A stretch of DNA of 53,261 nucleotides, taken from Synergistaceae bacterium (GTDB lineage: Bacteria; Synergistota; Synergistia; Synergistales; Aminobacteriaceae). Shown here in pieces: positions 28,682-37,838 of this stretch; within the stretch, counting starts at the first letter, position 1, and every line of letters begins with the position of its first letter. The stretch lies in NCBI GenBank assembly GCA_017443945.1, contig JAFSXS010000019.1, positions 1-53,261 of the forward strand, given 5' to 3'. A program made the position numbers and the translations under genes. Below the pieces are notes generated by a model. The model was not told where the DNA came from. It saw only the letters and a list, made by a program, of their open reading frames with translations, and made no database searches.

Positions 28682-31180
28682 ATGGAAATATGCGCAAAAA
28701 TTATTAACTCCGAACAACTAGAAAATTTCTTCATACTTCACACTAATTCAGCTGACATAAAAATTTACTGCTTGACCGACGAAATTATCAGAGTCAGAAC
28801 TTCATTTGACAAAAAATTTGACGAGGAGTCATATATTTTAGCTCTTACTGCTTGGACTGATAGATTAGATTCTTTGTTTGACGGCGAAAGAGTCAGAGTT
28901 ACCCCCGTTTGCCCTGACTTTAACGAGACTGAATCGCAAATAATTCTTTCTACTGCGAAATTAAGACTCGAATTTGACAAGGATCCTATTTGCATGAGAC
29001 TTTATGACTCTGACGGGACAGAAATTTATTCATCACTGGCCGGAAATCCTTTCACGCTTGACTCAAATAATCGCGTAACCCACTACAGCCGAATGAATGA
29101 AGATGACTGCTTTTACGGTTTTGGCGAGAAGGCCGGAATCCTAAACAAGAATCAATCATTTCTGCGTCAGCGTGCAACAGATGCAATGGGCTATAATCCC
29201 GTAAAATGCGACACACTTTATAAGCACATACCATTTTATATAAGACTCATGCGCGCGAATCATAAAGCGTTAGGGCTCTTCTATCACAATTTTTATGAGT
29301 CAGTGTTCAACATGGGCTGTGAAAAAAGTAATTATTGGCCTCGTTACAGTTATTGGCAGTCAGACGGCGGAGACATTGATTTATTCTTTATTGCGGGAGA
29401 TTCAATCAAGCAGATAATCAATAATTATACGCTCTTGACGGGCAGACCTGCATTGTTGCCAAAAAGAGCGCTGGGTTATCAAGGTTCATCAATGTATTAT
29501 CCCGAACTTGAGAAGGACAGCGACGATGCAGTATTAGAATTTATTGACACGATAAAGGCTGAAGGTTTCCCGATTGACGGCTTTCACTTGTCATCAGGTT
29601 ACACGAGCGTTGACGGCAAAAGGTGCGTTTTCACATGGAACACTACGAGATTCAAGAATCCCCGCGAATATTTTGCAGCAATGAACGAACGAGGCGCGCA
29701 GAATGTCCCGAACGTTAAGCCCGGAATTTTGCTAGTGCACCCGTTATTTAATGAATTTCTTTCGCGTGATGTATTCGTTAAGGACAGCAAAGACCCTTCA
29801 AAAATTGCTTATGGCTGCTGGTGGGGCGGTACTGGCGCATTCTGGGACTTCACAAAACCTGACGCGCGTTCAGCATGGAAAGAGTATTTAATCAAAAATG
29901 TTATCGACGTAGGCACGGACTCAATTTGGGACGACAATTGCGAGTATGACAGCTTAGTTGATAAAGACTCACGCGTTGATTTCGACGGCAAGGGCGGAAC
30001 TATCGCGCAGTTAAAGCCGTTAATGTCGACTCTAATGTGCAAAATCGGAGGCGATGCGGTACGCGAACACAACAATAATGCACGGCCTTATATCGTTTGC
30101 AGGTCAGGCAGCGCAGGAATCCAGAAATACGCTCAGACATGGTGCGGAGATAATTTCACAAGCTGGGAATCTCTCAAATATAATATTCCCATAATTACAG
30201 GTATGGGCTTATCAGGTCAACCCAACGAGGGCGCAGACATTGGCGGATTTGCGGGGCCTGCTCCTAGTGAAGAATTATTTGTGCGATGGGTGCAAAATGG
30301 AATATTCCAAGCTCGTTTCTCGATTCATTCTGCAAGCAACGATAATACAGTTACTGAGCCGTGGATGTTCAGAGATTCGGCCGATTTGATTCGTGAAGCT
30401 ATTTTGCTGAGATATAAATTTACGCCTTATATTTATTCGCTTGAGTACGAGGCAAATTTAAACGGTGCTCCCATTATGCGCGCTCTTGTCTATGAATTTC
30501 AGAATGATTCGCGAGTCTTTGATGAAAGTTTTGAATTTATGTTCGGGCGTGATATTCTCGTCGCAAATGTAATCGAGCCTGGCGAAAAAATTAAACGCGT
30601 TTATTTGCCGTCTGGGTCTAACTGGTATGACTTCAACGATAATTATAAATTCTATGAGGGCGGACAATTTATTGATATTCCCGTAGATTTATCTAGCATT
30701 CCCATGTTCATAAGAGAAGGAGCAGTTATCCCTATGGCCGAAAATATTTTAATGAGCATGGCAAATGACAAAGTAACGGATCTGCACTTGATTATTACTC
30801 CTGACAATAAAGAAAGAGTCTTTACGCTCTATGACGACGACGGAGTCAGCAATGATTTCAAAAATGGCGTGTTCCGTAAGACTCACATAAAAATGTCAGG
30901 CTCAAGCGTCCTAAAACTTGAATTTGACTCGCAAGGCTCATACACTGACACAATCGAGCGCGTTACTATTGAAGCAGTCAGGAAAGATCGCAGCCCGTTC
31001 TGGGTTAGTCTCGGAAATAGAAAACTTGAACACTTCTTGAACCGCAAAAAATTTGACTCTGCCTCCGAAGGTTGGTACTACAGCCAGACAAAACGCGCTG
31101 TACTCGTAAAATATGAGAACCCCCGCGAAAATTATTCACTCAATATCTCATTTGAAGACTTTGATTTAATAGGTATGTAA
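28682..31180 (+). CDS. Glycoside hydrolase family 31 (1)
   Basis: 832 residues, no signal peptide, so cytoplasmic. N-terminal beta-sandwich (to about 230) includes the family FYGFGEKAG motif; TIM barrel about 240-600; then a C-terminal beta domain with TLYDDDG. Catalytic residues by motif: nucleophile Asp418 (W-D-D-N-C-E) and acid/base Asp490 (W-C-G-D-N-F-T-S-W). GADIGGF, RWVQNGIFQARFSIHS and a TEPW motif also fit. GH31 enzymes release terminal alpha-linked sugars such as alpha-glucose; exact specificity is not assigned. TCAGGAGG before the ATG; separated by 4 bases from a second GH31 gene. Confidence 0.92.
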   Translation: MEICAKIINSEQLENFFILHTNSADIKIYCLTDEIIRVRTSFDKKFDEESYILALTAWTDRLDSLFDGERVRVTPVCPDFNETESQIILSTAKLRLEFDKDPICMRLYDSDGTEIYSSLAGNPFTLDSNNRVTHYSRMNEDDCFYGFGEKAGILNKNQSFLRQRATDAMGYNPVKCDTLYKHIPFYIRLMRANHKALGLFYHNFYESVFNMGCEKSNYWPRYSYWQSDGGDIDLFFIAGDSIKQIINNYTLLTGRPALLPKRALGYQGSSMYYPELEKDSDDAVLEFIDTIKAEGFPIDGFHLSSGYTSVDGKRCVFTWNTTRFKNPREYFAAMNERGAQNVPNVKPGILLVHPLFNEFLSRDVFVKDSKDPSKIAYGCWWGGTGAFWDFTKPDARSAWKEYLIKNVIDVGTDSIWDDNCEYDSLVDKDSRVDFDGKGGTIAQLKPLMSTLMCKIGGDAVREHNNNARPYIVCRSGSAGIQKYAQTWCGDNFTSWESLKYNIPIITGMGLSGQPNEGADIGGFAGPAPSEELFVRWVQNGIFQARFSIHSASNDNTVTEPWMFRDSADLIREAILLRYKFTPYIYSLEYEANLNGAPIMRALVYEFQNDSRVFDESFEFMFGRDILVANVIEPGEKIKRVYLPSGSNWYDFNDNYKFYEGGQFIDIPVDLSSIPMFIREGAVIPMAENILMSMANDKVTDLHLIITPDNKERVFTLYDDDGVSNDFKNGVFRKTHIKMSGSSVLKLEFDSQGSYTDTIERVTIEAVRKDRSPFWVSLGNRKLEHFLNRKKFDSASEGWYYSQTKRAVLVKYENPRENYSLNISFEDFDLIGM

Positions 31181-31184
31181 AATT

Positions 31185-33686
31185 ATGCTCGTAAAAAAAT
31201 TTATCTCACTTGAGAAAACAAATAACGGCTATATCATTCACGCCGATAACGCTGATATTCTGCTAATTTTTATGACCGATGACGTTATAAGAGTCCGCGT
31301 TTCATTCGAGAAAAAATTTGTTGAACGTTCTTACGCGTTAATAAATACTGCTTGGCCTGATGAACTCGATAATTTATTTGCAGGTGAGCGCACAAGAATT
31401 AACGCACTTGATATTTCCTGCCAGGAGAACGAGAAAAATTTAACATTTGAGACTCGGACTCTAAGACTCGTGATGAACAAATCGCCGCTTAATTTCTCGT
31501 TGTACAATCATGAAAATATCTGCATTTATCGCGACTTGCCCGAACGAGCTTTTGAACGCGACCAATTAGGAAGATTGAGTCATTATTCCTGCATGGACAG
31601 AGAAAAAGATTTCTTTTACGGATTCGGCGAGAAAACCGGACACCTTGACAAAAAATTTAGGCGTCTGCGAATGTCCCCTAAAGACGCTATCGGCCATGAC
31701 CCCGAAAACGGCGACCCGATGTATAAGCACATACCATTTTATATAAGAGTCAATCAAGACAATTTGCACGCGCTCGGACTCTTCTATAATAATTCTTATG
31801 ACTGCGTGTTTGACTTGGGTCAAGAAATTTCCGGCTACTGGGAACGTTATAATTATTACCAGACTGACGGCGGAGACATTGATTTATTCCTGATTAACGG
31901 CCCCGACATGAAAAAAGTTATTGAGCGTTATACGTGGCTGACAGGGCGTACGATTCTCCCGACAAAGCAGTCATTAGGTTATTGCGCGTCAACGATGTAT
32001 TATGCTGAACTCGAAGAAAACTGCGACCAAGAAATTTATCGAGTCATTGATAAACATTTGCGCGAAAAAATTTATATTGATAATTTCTGGCTTGCGTCGG
32101 GATATTCAAGCGGCGAGAAAGATAATTTGCGCTACACATTTAATTGGAATTATAAACGTTTTCCGAACCCTGAAGAATTTTTTGCGCGTATGAATGTACT
32201 CGGAATTAACGTAATCTGCAACCTAAAGCCGGGAGTCCTCAAGAATCACCCGTATGCAAGTTTTTACGAGAAAAATAACGCGTTCATAAAGACTCCTGAC
32301 GGCAAAAGCGATTATTACGGGCGCTGGTGGGGCGGTGAAGGTAGATTTATAGATTTCACGAGTCAGAAAGGGCGCGACTCATGGCGTGAACTCCTAGAGA
32401 AAAATATTTTGCGCAAGGGTACAAAAACTGTTTGGAACGATAATTGCGAGATGGACGGCATAGAAGACCGCGAGGCATTTTGCGACAATAACTCACTGGG
32501 CGGGACAATGGCCGAACTCAAAATTATTCACTCTAACATGATGGCATTCACGGCGATTCAGGCAATTAAAAACGTTTACCCTAATGAACGCCCGTATGTA
32601 ATTAACCGCGCAGGTTTTGCAGGGATTCAACGTTATGCACAAGTCTGGGGCGGCGATAATTTAACTGACTGGCGCACATTGAAATTTAATATTGCAACAA
32701 TTATCGGAATGGGTTTATCAGGCTGTGCAAATATGGGCTGCGACATTGGCGGCTTTGCTGGCGGTGCTCCTGAGTCAGAATTATTATTGCGCTGGATTCA
32801 AAATGGTATATTTCAGCCGAGATTTACTCTTAATTCAGCAAATAACGACAACACAGTAACACAACCCTTCATGTATGAGGAAAATTTAAATTTGATCCGT
32901 GAAGCCTTTGCATTACGTTATAGAATGCTCCCTTATTTGTATTCACTCATGTATGAAGCAAGCATTAACGGACTTCCCGCAATGAGACCGCTATTTCTTG
33001 AATTTCCTGATGACATTAACACTTACTACGACAAAAATTTAACGTTCATGTTCGGACGTGCTTTATTAGTCGCTAACGTAATCGAGAAGGGCGCAAGGAC
33101 TCGAAAAATTTATTTGCCGTCTGGTTGTAACTGGTACGACATAAATAATAATCTCAAATCTTATAGCGGCGGTCAAGTGATAGAGATTCCCGTTGATGAT
33201 TCAAGCATTCCGGTTTTCATGAGGGGCAACGCAATTTTTTGCACAAGCAATGACATCAAGCGCATAAATTTTGACACGCTGAAAAATTTAGATTTCCTGA
33301 TTTCCTGCGATGATGACAGCGAATTTATTTTTTACGACGACGACGGCCACACAGAAAATTACAAAAGGGGCGGTTATTCACGCGTAAAAATTTCCGTCAA
33401 AGCAGGCAAACGCAAAATTATAAATTTCACGACCGAAGGCAGCTATCAATCAACTATCGAACGCATAAATTTACGAGTCATCAGCAAAGAAAAAGGCGCG
33501 TACTGGGTCAGTGTTGACGATAAAAAAATTTCGCGGTTCCTTGTCCGTGATGAATGGGAAAATGCGCGCGAAGGCTGGTATTATGATATGTCAGAACGTG
33601 CAATCTGCGTTAAATGTTCATGGCCGGTCAAGCAAATTATTATCTCGACAGAAAAATTTGACTTAATCGGAATGGGCGACGAGTAA
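31185..33686 (+). CDS. Glycoside hydrolase family 31 (2)
   Basis: 833 residues, tandem paralogue of the preceding enzyme with the same architecture. Nucleophile Asp419 (W-N-D-N-C-E) and acid/base Asp491 (W-G-G-D-N-L-T-D-W) are intact. FFYGFGEKTGHL, CDIGGFAGG, FQPRFTLNS and FYDDDGHTEN match the first copy's positions, so both should be active. The two differ enough across the whole length to suggest separate specificity rather than a recent duplication. No signal peptide. Ends 22 bases before a chemoreceptor gene with a GGGGG ribosome binding site. Confidence 0.92.
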   Translation: MLVKKFISLEKTNNGYIIHADNADILLIFMTDDVIRVRVSFEKKFVERSYALINTAWPDELDNLFAGERTRINALDISCQENEKNLTFETRTLRLVMNKSPLNFSLYNHENICIYRDLPERAFERDQLGRLSHYSCMDREKDFFYGFGEKTGHLDKKFRRLRMSPKDAIGHDPENGDPMYKHIPFYIRVNQDNLHALGLFYNNSYDCVFDLGQEISGYWERYNYYQTDGGDIDLFLINGPDMKKVIERYTWLTGRTILPTKQSLGYCASTMYYAELEENCDQEIYRVIDKHLREKIYIDNFWLASGYSSGEKDNLRYTFNWNYKRFPNPEEFFARMNVLGINVICNLKPGVLKNHPYASFYEKNNAFIKTPDGKSDYYGRWWGGEGRFIDFTSQKGRDSWRELLEKNILRKGTKTVWNDNCEMDGIEDREAFCDNNSLGGTMAELKIIHSNMMAFTAIQAIKNVYPNERPYVINRAGFAGIQRYAQVWGGDNLTDWRTLKFNIATIIGMGLSGCANMGCDIGGFAGGAPESELLLRWIQNGIFQPRFTLNSANNDNTVTQPFMYEENLNLIREAFALRYRMLPYLYSLMYEASINGLPAMRPLFLEFPDDINTYYDKNLTFMFGRALLVANVIEKGARTRKIYLPSGCNWYDINNNLKSYSGGQVIEIPVDDSSIPVFMRGNAIFCTSNDIKRINFDTLKNLDFLISCDDDSEFIFYDDDGHTENYKRGGYSRVKISVKAGKRKIINFTTEGSYQSTIERINLRVISKEKGAYWVSVDDKKISRFLVRDEWENAREGWYYDMSERAICVKCSWPVKQIIISTEKFDLIGMGDE

Positions 33687-33708
33687 TTTATAAAGGGGGC
33701 AGCATCAG

Positions 33709-35394
33709 ATGAAGAAATATGCTAGAAAACGTCATATGAGTTTGCGTACAATGATGATAATTTTTGCGCTTGCTCCGTTAATAAGCGCGGTTGTTATTAT
33801 TGCTCTCGTAAATTCTGGAATCGTTGTCAACACTCTCAAGTCAAGCACAAAAGAGTCTCTAATTCTTGCGGCTAAGGCTCTTCGCGAATACTATGAGTAC
33901 GACCTCAAGAATAATATAAACATGGACGGCGATTTTTGCGAGTATGACCCTGAATATATTGACGTAATGAAGCAAACCGGCTTTGATTTTACGTTGTTCA
34001 AGGGCAATATACGATTTATGACAACGATTAGAGACTCTAACGGCAAAAGAATCGAGGGGACTCCTGCGTCTGCTGCTGTCTGGAGTGCTGTAAGTGCCGG
34101 AGAAGATTATTACTCCGACAACGTGAAAATTAACGGCCTTGTCTATCACGTTTATTATATGCCGCTCTCAAATGGCCGCAAAATAGTGGGAATGACTTTC
34201 ACCGGCAAACCTGCAACACAAATTAGAGCCGCCTCAATGAGCATTTATATAATGATATTCGCTGTAAGTGCTGCAATGATAATTATTTATTCGATTATTG
34301 CGCTTATCGTGGCGAAAAAAGTTGCTGACCCCTTGAAAGAAGTTGCGTCAGAAATCGAGAAGTTATCAGACGGAGATCTTGACACACAAATTTTGCTCGA
34401 CAGCAGAATCAACGAGACCGCACAATTATTAGACTCTGCTGAAAAACTCGAACACGTGTTAAATGACTCAATCGGCAGAATATTAGACTCAGCGTCCGAA
34501 CTCACAGAGACAGTAACGTCTACTGAATCACTTGCGGAAAATTCATCATTCGCTGCAAATCAAATCTCACAAACAATGAAGTCATTATCTGAGTCAACAT
34601 TTCAAATGGTCAAGAGCGTTCATGACATCAGCGAAAATATTTCTGACATGGAAAAAATTATCTCGCAGGCAGTCTCGAACGTGAATAATCTTAGCGAAAT
34701 TTCTTCACAAATGAATGACGCTAACAAAACCGCCGGACAATGCATAACTGAAGCCGCCGACTCGTCCGTGAAATCTTATAAAGCCATTGAAGTAATAGCA
34801 GGCAAAATTAAAGCAACGAATCAAGCTATTATGAACATCGGCGAGAAAATCGGCATGATAACATCAATTGCATCACAGACGAATTTATTATCACTCAACG
34901 CAGGAATCGAAGCAGCCCGCGCAGGTGAGGCAGGAAAAGGTTTCGGGGTCGTCGCAGCAGAAATTAAGAAACTCGCAGAAGAATCAAACGAGGCAGCAGA
35001 GTCAATTAATGACACTGTCGAAGAAATAAAGCAGCTTTCCGGTGAATGTGTTGCGCAAGCTCAAGAAGTAGAAGAATTAATCAACGAGGAACGCGGCATT
35101 TTGTCAACGACTCAGGAAAAATTTAATCTGCTCGATAAAGAAATTGCGTCATCCCTCGTAGAAATTTCTTCAGTCTCCGACATAACAACGAGATTAGACT
35201 CAATCAGGCAGACGATTTCAAATGCTGTGAATGAATTAGCGTCCGTCTCCGAGCAGACCTCAGCAGCAGACGAGCAGGCAACTGCTTCAATAGCAGAAAT
35301 TGCCGAGAACGTTAAAGAAATTTTCAACGAGACCAAGACAATAGACGAACTCTCGCACGAACTCAAGGACGCAGCAAGTTACTTCAAGTTATAA
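33709..35394 (+). CDS. Methyl-accepting chemotaxis protein with Cache-type sensor
   Basis: 561 residues. TM1 at about 15-37, an extracytoplasmic Cache-like domain of about 140 residues ([20 protein letters not shown] ... [33 protein letters not shown]), TM2 at about 180-205, HAMP to about 260, and a long coiled-coil signalling domain whose hairpin tip ([30 protein letters not shown]) is at about 388-417. The SLST-type methylation segments are Glu/Gln-rich. Senses a small ligand and controls CheA; located directly after TRAP2 and the GH31 genes, it may sense the same nutrient. Ends before a bidirectional terminator. Confidence 0.93.
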   Translation: MKKYARKRHMSLRTMMIIFALAPLISAVVIIALVNSGIVVNTLKSSTKESLILAAKALREYYEYDLKNNINMDGDFCEYDPEYIDVMKQTGFDFTLFKGNIRFMTTIRDSNGKRIEGTPASAAVWSAVSAGEDYYSDNVKINGLVYHVYYMPLSNGRKIVGMTFTGKPATQIRAASMSIYIMIFAVSAAMIIIYSIIALIVAKKVADPLKEVASEIEKLSDGDLDTQILLDSRINETAQLLDSAEKLEHVLNDSIGRILDSASELTETVTSTESLAENSSFAANQISQTMKSLSESTFQMVKSVHDISENISDMEKIISQAVSNVNNLSEISSQMNDANKTAGQCITEAADSSVKSYKAIEVIAGKIKATNQAIMNIGEKIGMITSIASQTNLLSLNAGIEAARAGEAGKGFGVVAAEIKKLAEESNEAAESINDTVEEIKQLSGECVAQAQEVEELINEERGILSTTQEKFNLLDKEIASSLVEISSVSDITTRLDSIRQTISNAVNELASVSEQTSAADEQATASIAEIAENVKEIFNETKTIDELSHELKDAASYFKL

Positions 35395-35403
35395 AATTTT
35401 ATC

Positions 35404-35439
35404 GGGGCAAGACCATTTTTCGCGGCCAAGCCCCATTTT
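35404..35439. terminator. Bidirectional terminator between converging genes
   Basis: GGGGC (35404-35408) pairs with GCCCC (35430-35434), with further inner CC/GG pairing, flanked by AAAATTTTAT on one side and ATTTTTATTT on the other. Serves both the chemoreceptor and the opposing coiled-coil protein gene. Confidence 0.7.
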
Positions 35440-35442
35440 TAT

Positions 35443-36237
35443 TTATTTCGCGTTGAATTTATTTGTAAGCTCAAGAACTAAAGTTTTGCACTGCTCTAAA
35501 ATTTTCCCCTCGTTGTAATAATTATCGTAAGCAAAGACTCCGCCGGCAATAATAACGACAACTAATATAAACGTGAAAAACGCTCTAGCAAAACCGGGGC
35601 GGGCATCTTTTACTTTTTTCGCGAGAGATTCTGTTACATCGTTTACCTTGCCGATTAAAGCTCCTTCACTGCGGACACTGATAATTTCCTGCTTTAAAGT
35701 TTTTGCCTGCTCGTTAATGAGTGATTCGGCCTCGTTAAATTTTTTGCTGACAATGAGAGAGTTAATTTTTTCCTTCAGGGGCTCTAACTGCGAGTCAACG
35801 AATTTTGCGAGCATTTCTCCGACAAGATTTGCTAATTCGGGATTCTTTGCGCTTCCGAACTCTTGAAGGCCATTAATATTTTGTGCTGAATTAATTTGTT
35901 CTCTCATGCGCCTTAGACTTTCGGAGCAGGAATTAATAATTTCGTCTGCACGTGAATTGACGCGATTTAACAACGTGTAGTCATCAGTAATAACTGTCTT
36001 GATTTCTTCCTGAAGTTTATTGCTCTCTGACCTGATAAATTTTTCTGTCTCTGATAAAGTTTTATCGCGGATCATTTTATCTGCGTCGTTCTTGAGCTTA
36101 TACAATCTTTCTTCAGTGAGATTATACAGAGTCCCCTGTACAGCGCGTGTGATTTCTTCTGTGATGTCGCCGGTTAATTTATCGACGTTTGCTGCAAGTT
36201 CTGCGATGCTTTGCGATGATTTGATTTCCTGAAGCAT
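35443..36237 (-). CDS. Coiled-coil protein with C-terminal membrane anchor
   Basis: 264 residues, no signal peptide. Almost entirely helical with heptad-like Leu/Ile/Glu/Lys spacing (ITRAVQGTLYNLTEERLYKLKNDADKMIRD ... LRRMREQINSAQNINGL). A single hydrophobic segment, FTFILVVVIIAGGVFAYDNYY, sits near the C-terminus (about residues 221-241), leaving a 20-residue tail, so it is tail-anchored with the coiled coil in the cytoplasm. It does not match a named family by eye. A scaffold or partner of the membrane or of the neighbouring chemoreceptor is conceivable, but there is no evidence beyond topology. Confidence 0.7.
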   Translation of the reverse strand: MLQEIKSSQSIAELAANVDKLTGDITEEITRAVQGTLYNLTEERLYKLKNDADKMIRDKTLSETEKFIRSESNKLQEEIKTVITDDYTLLNRVNSRADEIINSCSESLRRMREQINSAQNINGLQEFGSAKNPELANLVGEMLAKFVDSQLEPLKEKINSLIVSKKFNEAESLINEQAKTLKQEIISVRSEGALIGKVNDVTESLAKKVKDARPGFARAFFTFILVVVIIAGGVFAYDNYYNEGKILEQCKTLVLELTNKFNAK

Positions 36238-36324
36238 AAATAAATTACTTCCTTTCGTGTAAAAATTTTATGAATATATTAATGCTTTGTTAGTGATTGC
36301 GTCAATGAGTTTATTTTTGCTGTA

Positions 36325-36414
36325 TAAAAACGTGCATTTATAATTACAGGCGGGGAAAAAGACGGGTTGCACATATACAACAAATATTTTGTCATAGTTT
36401 TCCGAAAATGTTTA
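36325..36414 (+). repeat. Dispersed repeat R1, copy d
   Basis: Core ACGTGCATTTATAATTAC, GGCGGGGAAAAAGACGGGTT, GCACATATACAACAAA, followed by TTTTCCGAAAATGTT. It faces R1 copy e at 37394 across 1 kb, so the pair could be the two ends of one element that framed the transposase remnant, or two separate insertions. Confidence 0.75.
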
Positions 36415-36419
36415 TTGGG

Positions 36420-36856
36420 ATGAAGACTATTTTATGAATCTTTCTGATAACCTTTGTCTGTTATTACACATAAGTAGTTAGCGCTGCTTAAATAATTACG
36501 GCCTACAATAAATTTATTACTATTTGAGCTTTTCTTTTTCTTGCCGCTGTAGTATTCTGATGCCCCACTTTTTTAGCCGCTTAATTTCACATTCAGTTTT
36601 TAGCTTAAATTCTTCACATGAAGCCAATAATTTCATATTCATTTGCAATATCTTCCATAGTACGGTAATTGCGATAATAAGCTAAGAAGATACACAAACG
36701 ATGGCGGTCGTTCTCCCCTTTTATGTTGATTTAATTTATCAAGCATGACAAAAAATGTATTACGCTTAACATCGACAATCCTTTGAAATTTTTCATCTGT
36801 AATTTTTTTGTTGCGCTATTCTCTTCATAAATGTATTATTGATTCCGAAAAAGTTT
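36420..36856 (-). pseudogene. Degenerate IS5-family transposase, copy A
   Basis: Homologous on the minus strand to the remnant at 48215-48714, with long near-identical stretches (for example from GCGATAATAAGCTAAGAAG onward). Encodes the transposase N-terminal half with frameshifts and lacks intact catalytic residues. Ends at GAAAAAGTTTA exactly as copy B ends. Confidence 0.6.
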
Positions 36857-36965
36857 AACGAGTTAATGATAAATATTTCTCCTGATATATAAAAATAGCC
36901 GGGAAGCAGTTTATTGATTCTTACGATTTCAGCGGACAGCACGAACTACATGCACACATCGTGAA
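36849..36965 (+). repeat. 117-base tandem direct repeat, unit 1
   Basis: Unit beginning AAAAGTTTAACGAGTTAATG, next unit at 36972. The two differ at about two positions, so the duplication is recent. One frame reads FIDSYDFSGQHELHAHIVKA, protein-like but unassigned. Confidence 0.8.
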
Positions 36966-36971
36966 GGCAAT

Positions 36972-37088
36972 AAAAGTTTAACGAGTTAATGATAAATATT
37001 CCTCCTGATATATAAAAATAGCCGGGAAGCAGTTTATTGATTCTTACGATTTCAGCGGACAGCACGAACTATATGCACACATCGTGAA
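36972..37088 (+). repeat. 117-base tandem direct repeat, unit 2
   Basis: Second unit, separated by a 6-base spacer (period 123). Differs from unit 1 by T/C near TATTTCTCC and C/T in CTACATGC. Begins within the boundary of the transposase remnant and ends before a short AT-rich stretch. Confidence 0.8.
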
Positions 37089-37164
37089 AATAAATAATCA
37101 TTGCCAATTATAAAATTCGTACATGCAGAAAGTTTTGCAACGCACACTAACAAAATTTAAATGC

Positions 37165-37263
37165 TATAATATTCAAACATGAATCAAATTTTTTCATTCA
37201 TTCCAAATTATAAGCAGCGAGAAAGATTTTACTAATACTTTTACTAATACGAAAATGTTGATT
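37165..37263 (+). repeat. Repeat R2, copy c (promoter-like plus tandem motif)
   Basis: TATAAT at 37165-37170, then AAATTTTTTCATTCA at about 37188, then the doubled ATTTTACTAATAC / TTTTACTAATAC motif from 37226 followed by GAAAATGTTGATT. Same order and length as the copies at 3120 and 46286 despite base differences within the doubled motif. Confidence 0.6.
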
Positions 37264-37393
37264 AATTAATTTAATCGCAAGGACTCGCGCGGGAAAATTT
37301 TTTTGTTGCAGTAAATTTTTTATTTATTAACATGATAACAGAGATATAAATTTTTTATGATCATTACACTATAAATGCTCCTGACATTGTGAA

Positions 37394-37470
37394 CATTTTC
37401 GAAAAACTAAAAAATTTGTTGTACGTGTGCGACTCGTTTTTTATCGCCCGTAATTATAAATGCACGTTAA
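37394..37470 (-). repeat. Dispersed repeat R1, copy e
   Basis: On the minus strand: ACGTGCATTTATAATTAC, GGGCGATAAAAAACGAGTCG, CACACGTACAAC, AAATTTTTTAG and CGAAAATGTT. It is the mirror of copy d, 1 kb away in the opposite orientation. Confidence 0.75.
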
Positions 37471-37494
37471 AAGTTTTTCACGCAAATAAAATTT

Positions 37495-37525
37495 TCATGA
37501 TATAATTTCCCTCATAAAAGCACTT
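37495..37525 (+). repeat. R3 direct repeat, unit 1
   Basis: TTCATGATATAATTTCCCTC followed by ATAAAAGCACTT; repeated at 37667 with small changes. Each unit includes a TATAAT -10-like sequence, so the pair could be alternative promoters for the vWA gene. Confidence 0.65.
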
Positions 37526-37666
37526 GACATAGAATAATTAACATTGAAACGCTGTGAATGGTGTATTTTATTCATCACGCGAATTATTTCGGGCATTAAC
37601 GCAGAACAATTGCAATCGGCTTTGAAAGATTCGCAACTTTTTTGGCCAATATTCACGGACTTAATT

Positions 37667-37697
37667 TCATGATATAATTTCTCACATAAAAGCACTT
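37667..37697 (+). repeat. R3 direct repeat, unit 2
   Basis: TTCATGATATAATTTCTCAC followed by ATAAAAGCACTT, 172 bases downstream of unit 1 and about 140 bases before the start codon of the vWA gene. Confidence 0.65.
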
Positions 37698-37748
37698 ACA
37701 GCAATTAAATATTATACTGTAAATATAATTTTGTGCTTTGACATTATA

Positions 37749-37811
37749 AAGGCGCATACAGCAGTTCCTACAGGCAAATTCATTTTTATAATGAGAAGAA
37801 AATTGCGCCTT
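37749..37811 (+). promoter_or_regulatory. Inverted repeat in the leader of the vWA gene
   Basis: AAGGCGCA at 37749-37756 is a perfect inverted match of TGCGCCTT at 37804-37811, 12 bases before the ribosome binding site. It could form a structured leader or, because TROVE-type proteins bind small RNAs, part of an RNA partner; neither is demonstrated. Confidence 0.35.
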
Positions 37812-37838
37812 GTCTACTATTCAGGAGGATTATTATTT

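Larger units (their letters stand above)
36238..37838. other. Decayed mobile-element region without an intact gene
   Basis: About 1.6 kb between a coiled-coil gene and the vWA gene. It contains R1 copies d and e facing each other at its ends, an IS5-type transposase remnant, a 117-base direct tandem duplication, R2 copy c, and a 35-base direct repeat (R3) before the next gene. Short protein-like fragments such as ISGINAEQLQSALKDSQLFW (about 37579) are seen in one frame but are not part of an intact gene. Confidence 0.65.

Noticed and set aside
37495..37695. A 66-codon minus-strand open reading frame upstream of the vWA gene
   Set aside because: It spans both R3 repeats and has no ribosome binding site; its ends mirror repeat sequence rather than a gene.
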